Below, piece by piece: positions 5,194-5,265 of a stretch of DNA of 5,265 bases. The stretch covers positions 1 to 5,265 of the forward strand of contig CADBRC010000151.1 of NCBI GenBank assembly GCA_902796985.1, given 5' to 3'. Each line of letters opens with the position of its first letter. Position 1 is the first letter of the stretch. This DNA comes from an uncultured Spirochaetaceae bacterium (GTDB lineage Bacteria > Spirochaetota > Spirochaetia > Treponematales > Treponemataceae). The notes beneath the pieces were generated by a model. The model was not told where the DNA came from. It ran no database searches and saw only the letters and a list, made by a program, of their open reading frames with translations. Made by a program: the position numbers and the translations under genes.

Positions 5194-5265
5194 CAGTGCT
5201 GGGACAACGCGCCGATGGAGCCGTTCAACGGGGTGCTCAAGACCGAGTGCCTGTACAACAGGTTC
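5182..5265 (+). pseudogene. IS3-family transposase (OrfB) remnant, 5'-truncated, continues past window
   Basis: In the frame ending at 5265 the sequence reads SARGQ then CWDNAPMEPFNGVLKTE, followed by CLYNRF. This matches the C-terminal part of the IS3-family integrase core, usually S-x-G-N-C-x-D-N-A-x-x-E-S-F-F-x-x-L-K. The E of APME corresponds to the catalytic glutamate of the DDE triad. The two catalytic aspartates and the whole N-terminal half are absent, because the second chemoreceptor ends only about 20 bp upstream. This is therefore a dead remnant and not an active element. The proline after the catalytic E is unusual, consistent with decay. A gene caller might start a short ORF at the ATG at 5215. 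No terminal inverted repeat is visible on this side; the right end lies beyond the window. Confidence 0.85.

Noticed and set aside
1..5265. CRISPR array, tRNA or rRNA
   Set aside because: No regularly spaced direct repeats and no recognisable tRNA or rRNA sequence seen on either strand.

Overview
The window looks like chromosomal DNA from a motile, GC-rich bacterium, most likely a spirochaete of the Treponema type. This assignment rests on the character of the two chemoreceptors: the hairpin tip reads EAAHAGEAGKGF and is followed by DEIRKLSETS, and the signalling domain is about 48 heptads long. It is inferred from recalled family features, not from a database search.

Layout. Positions 1-549 (minus strand) hold the N-terminal part of a LysR-type transcriptional regulator that runs off the left edge. 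A 281-bp divergent intergenic region (550-830) follows. It contains a perfect 10-bp inverted repeat with a T-N11-A core just upstream of the regulator, and a weak sigma-28-like promoter upstream of the next gene. Positions 831-2927 and 3066-5162 (plus strand) encode two full-length transmembrane chemoreceptors (methyl-accepting chemotaxis proteins), each exactly 698 residues. The 138-bp gap between them holds a convincing intrinsic terminator, an extended -10 promoter and a nested stem-loop in the presumed leader, so the second receptor appears to have its own transcript. From about position 5182 to the right edge lies a 5'-truncated IS3-family transposase remnant. Its recognisable homology begins only about 20 bp after the stop codon of the second receptor.

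How the parts fit. Each receptor has TM1, a periplasmic Cache-type sensor, TM2, HAMP and a long cytoplasmic coiled-coil hairpin that would control CheA through CheW. From TM2 to the C-terminus the two proteins share the same residue numbering, and residues 496-549 are identical. Their sensor regions look like different Cache families: Cache_3/Cache_2-like in the first, dCache_1-like in the second. The pair therefore probably reports two different stimuli into one array. The divergent LysR regulator may control itself and possibly the first receptor; this is inferred from position and the palindrome only.

I see no clearly new system here. The most useful points are the LysR-type operator candidate, the co-linear receptor pair with unlike sensors, the compact terminator/promoter/leader between them, and the transposase scar at the right edge.
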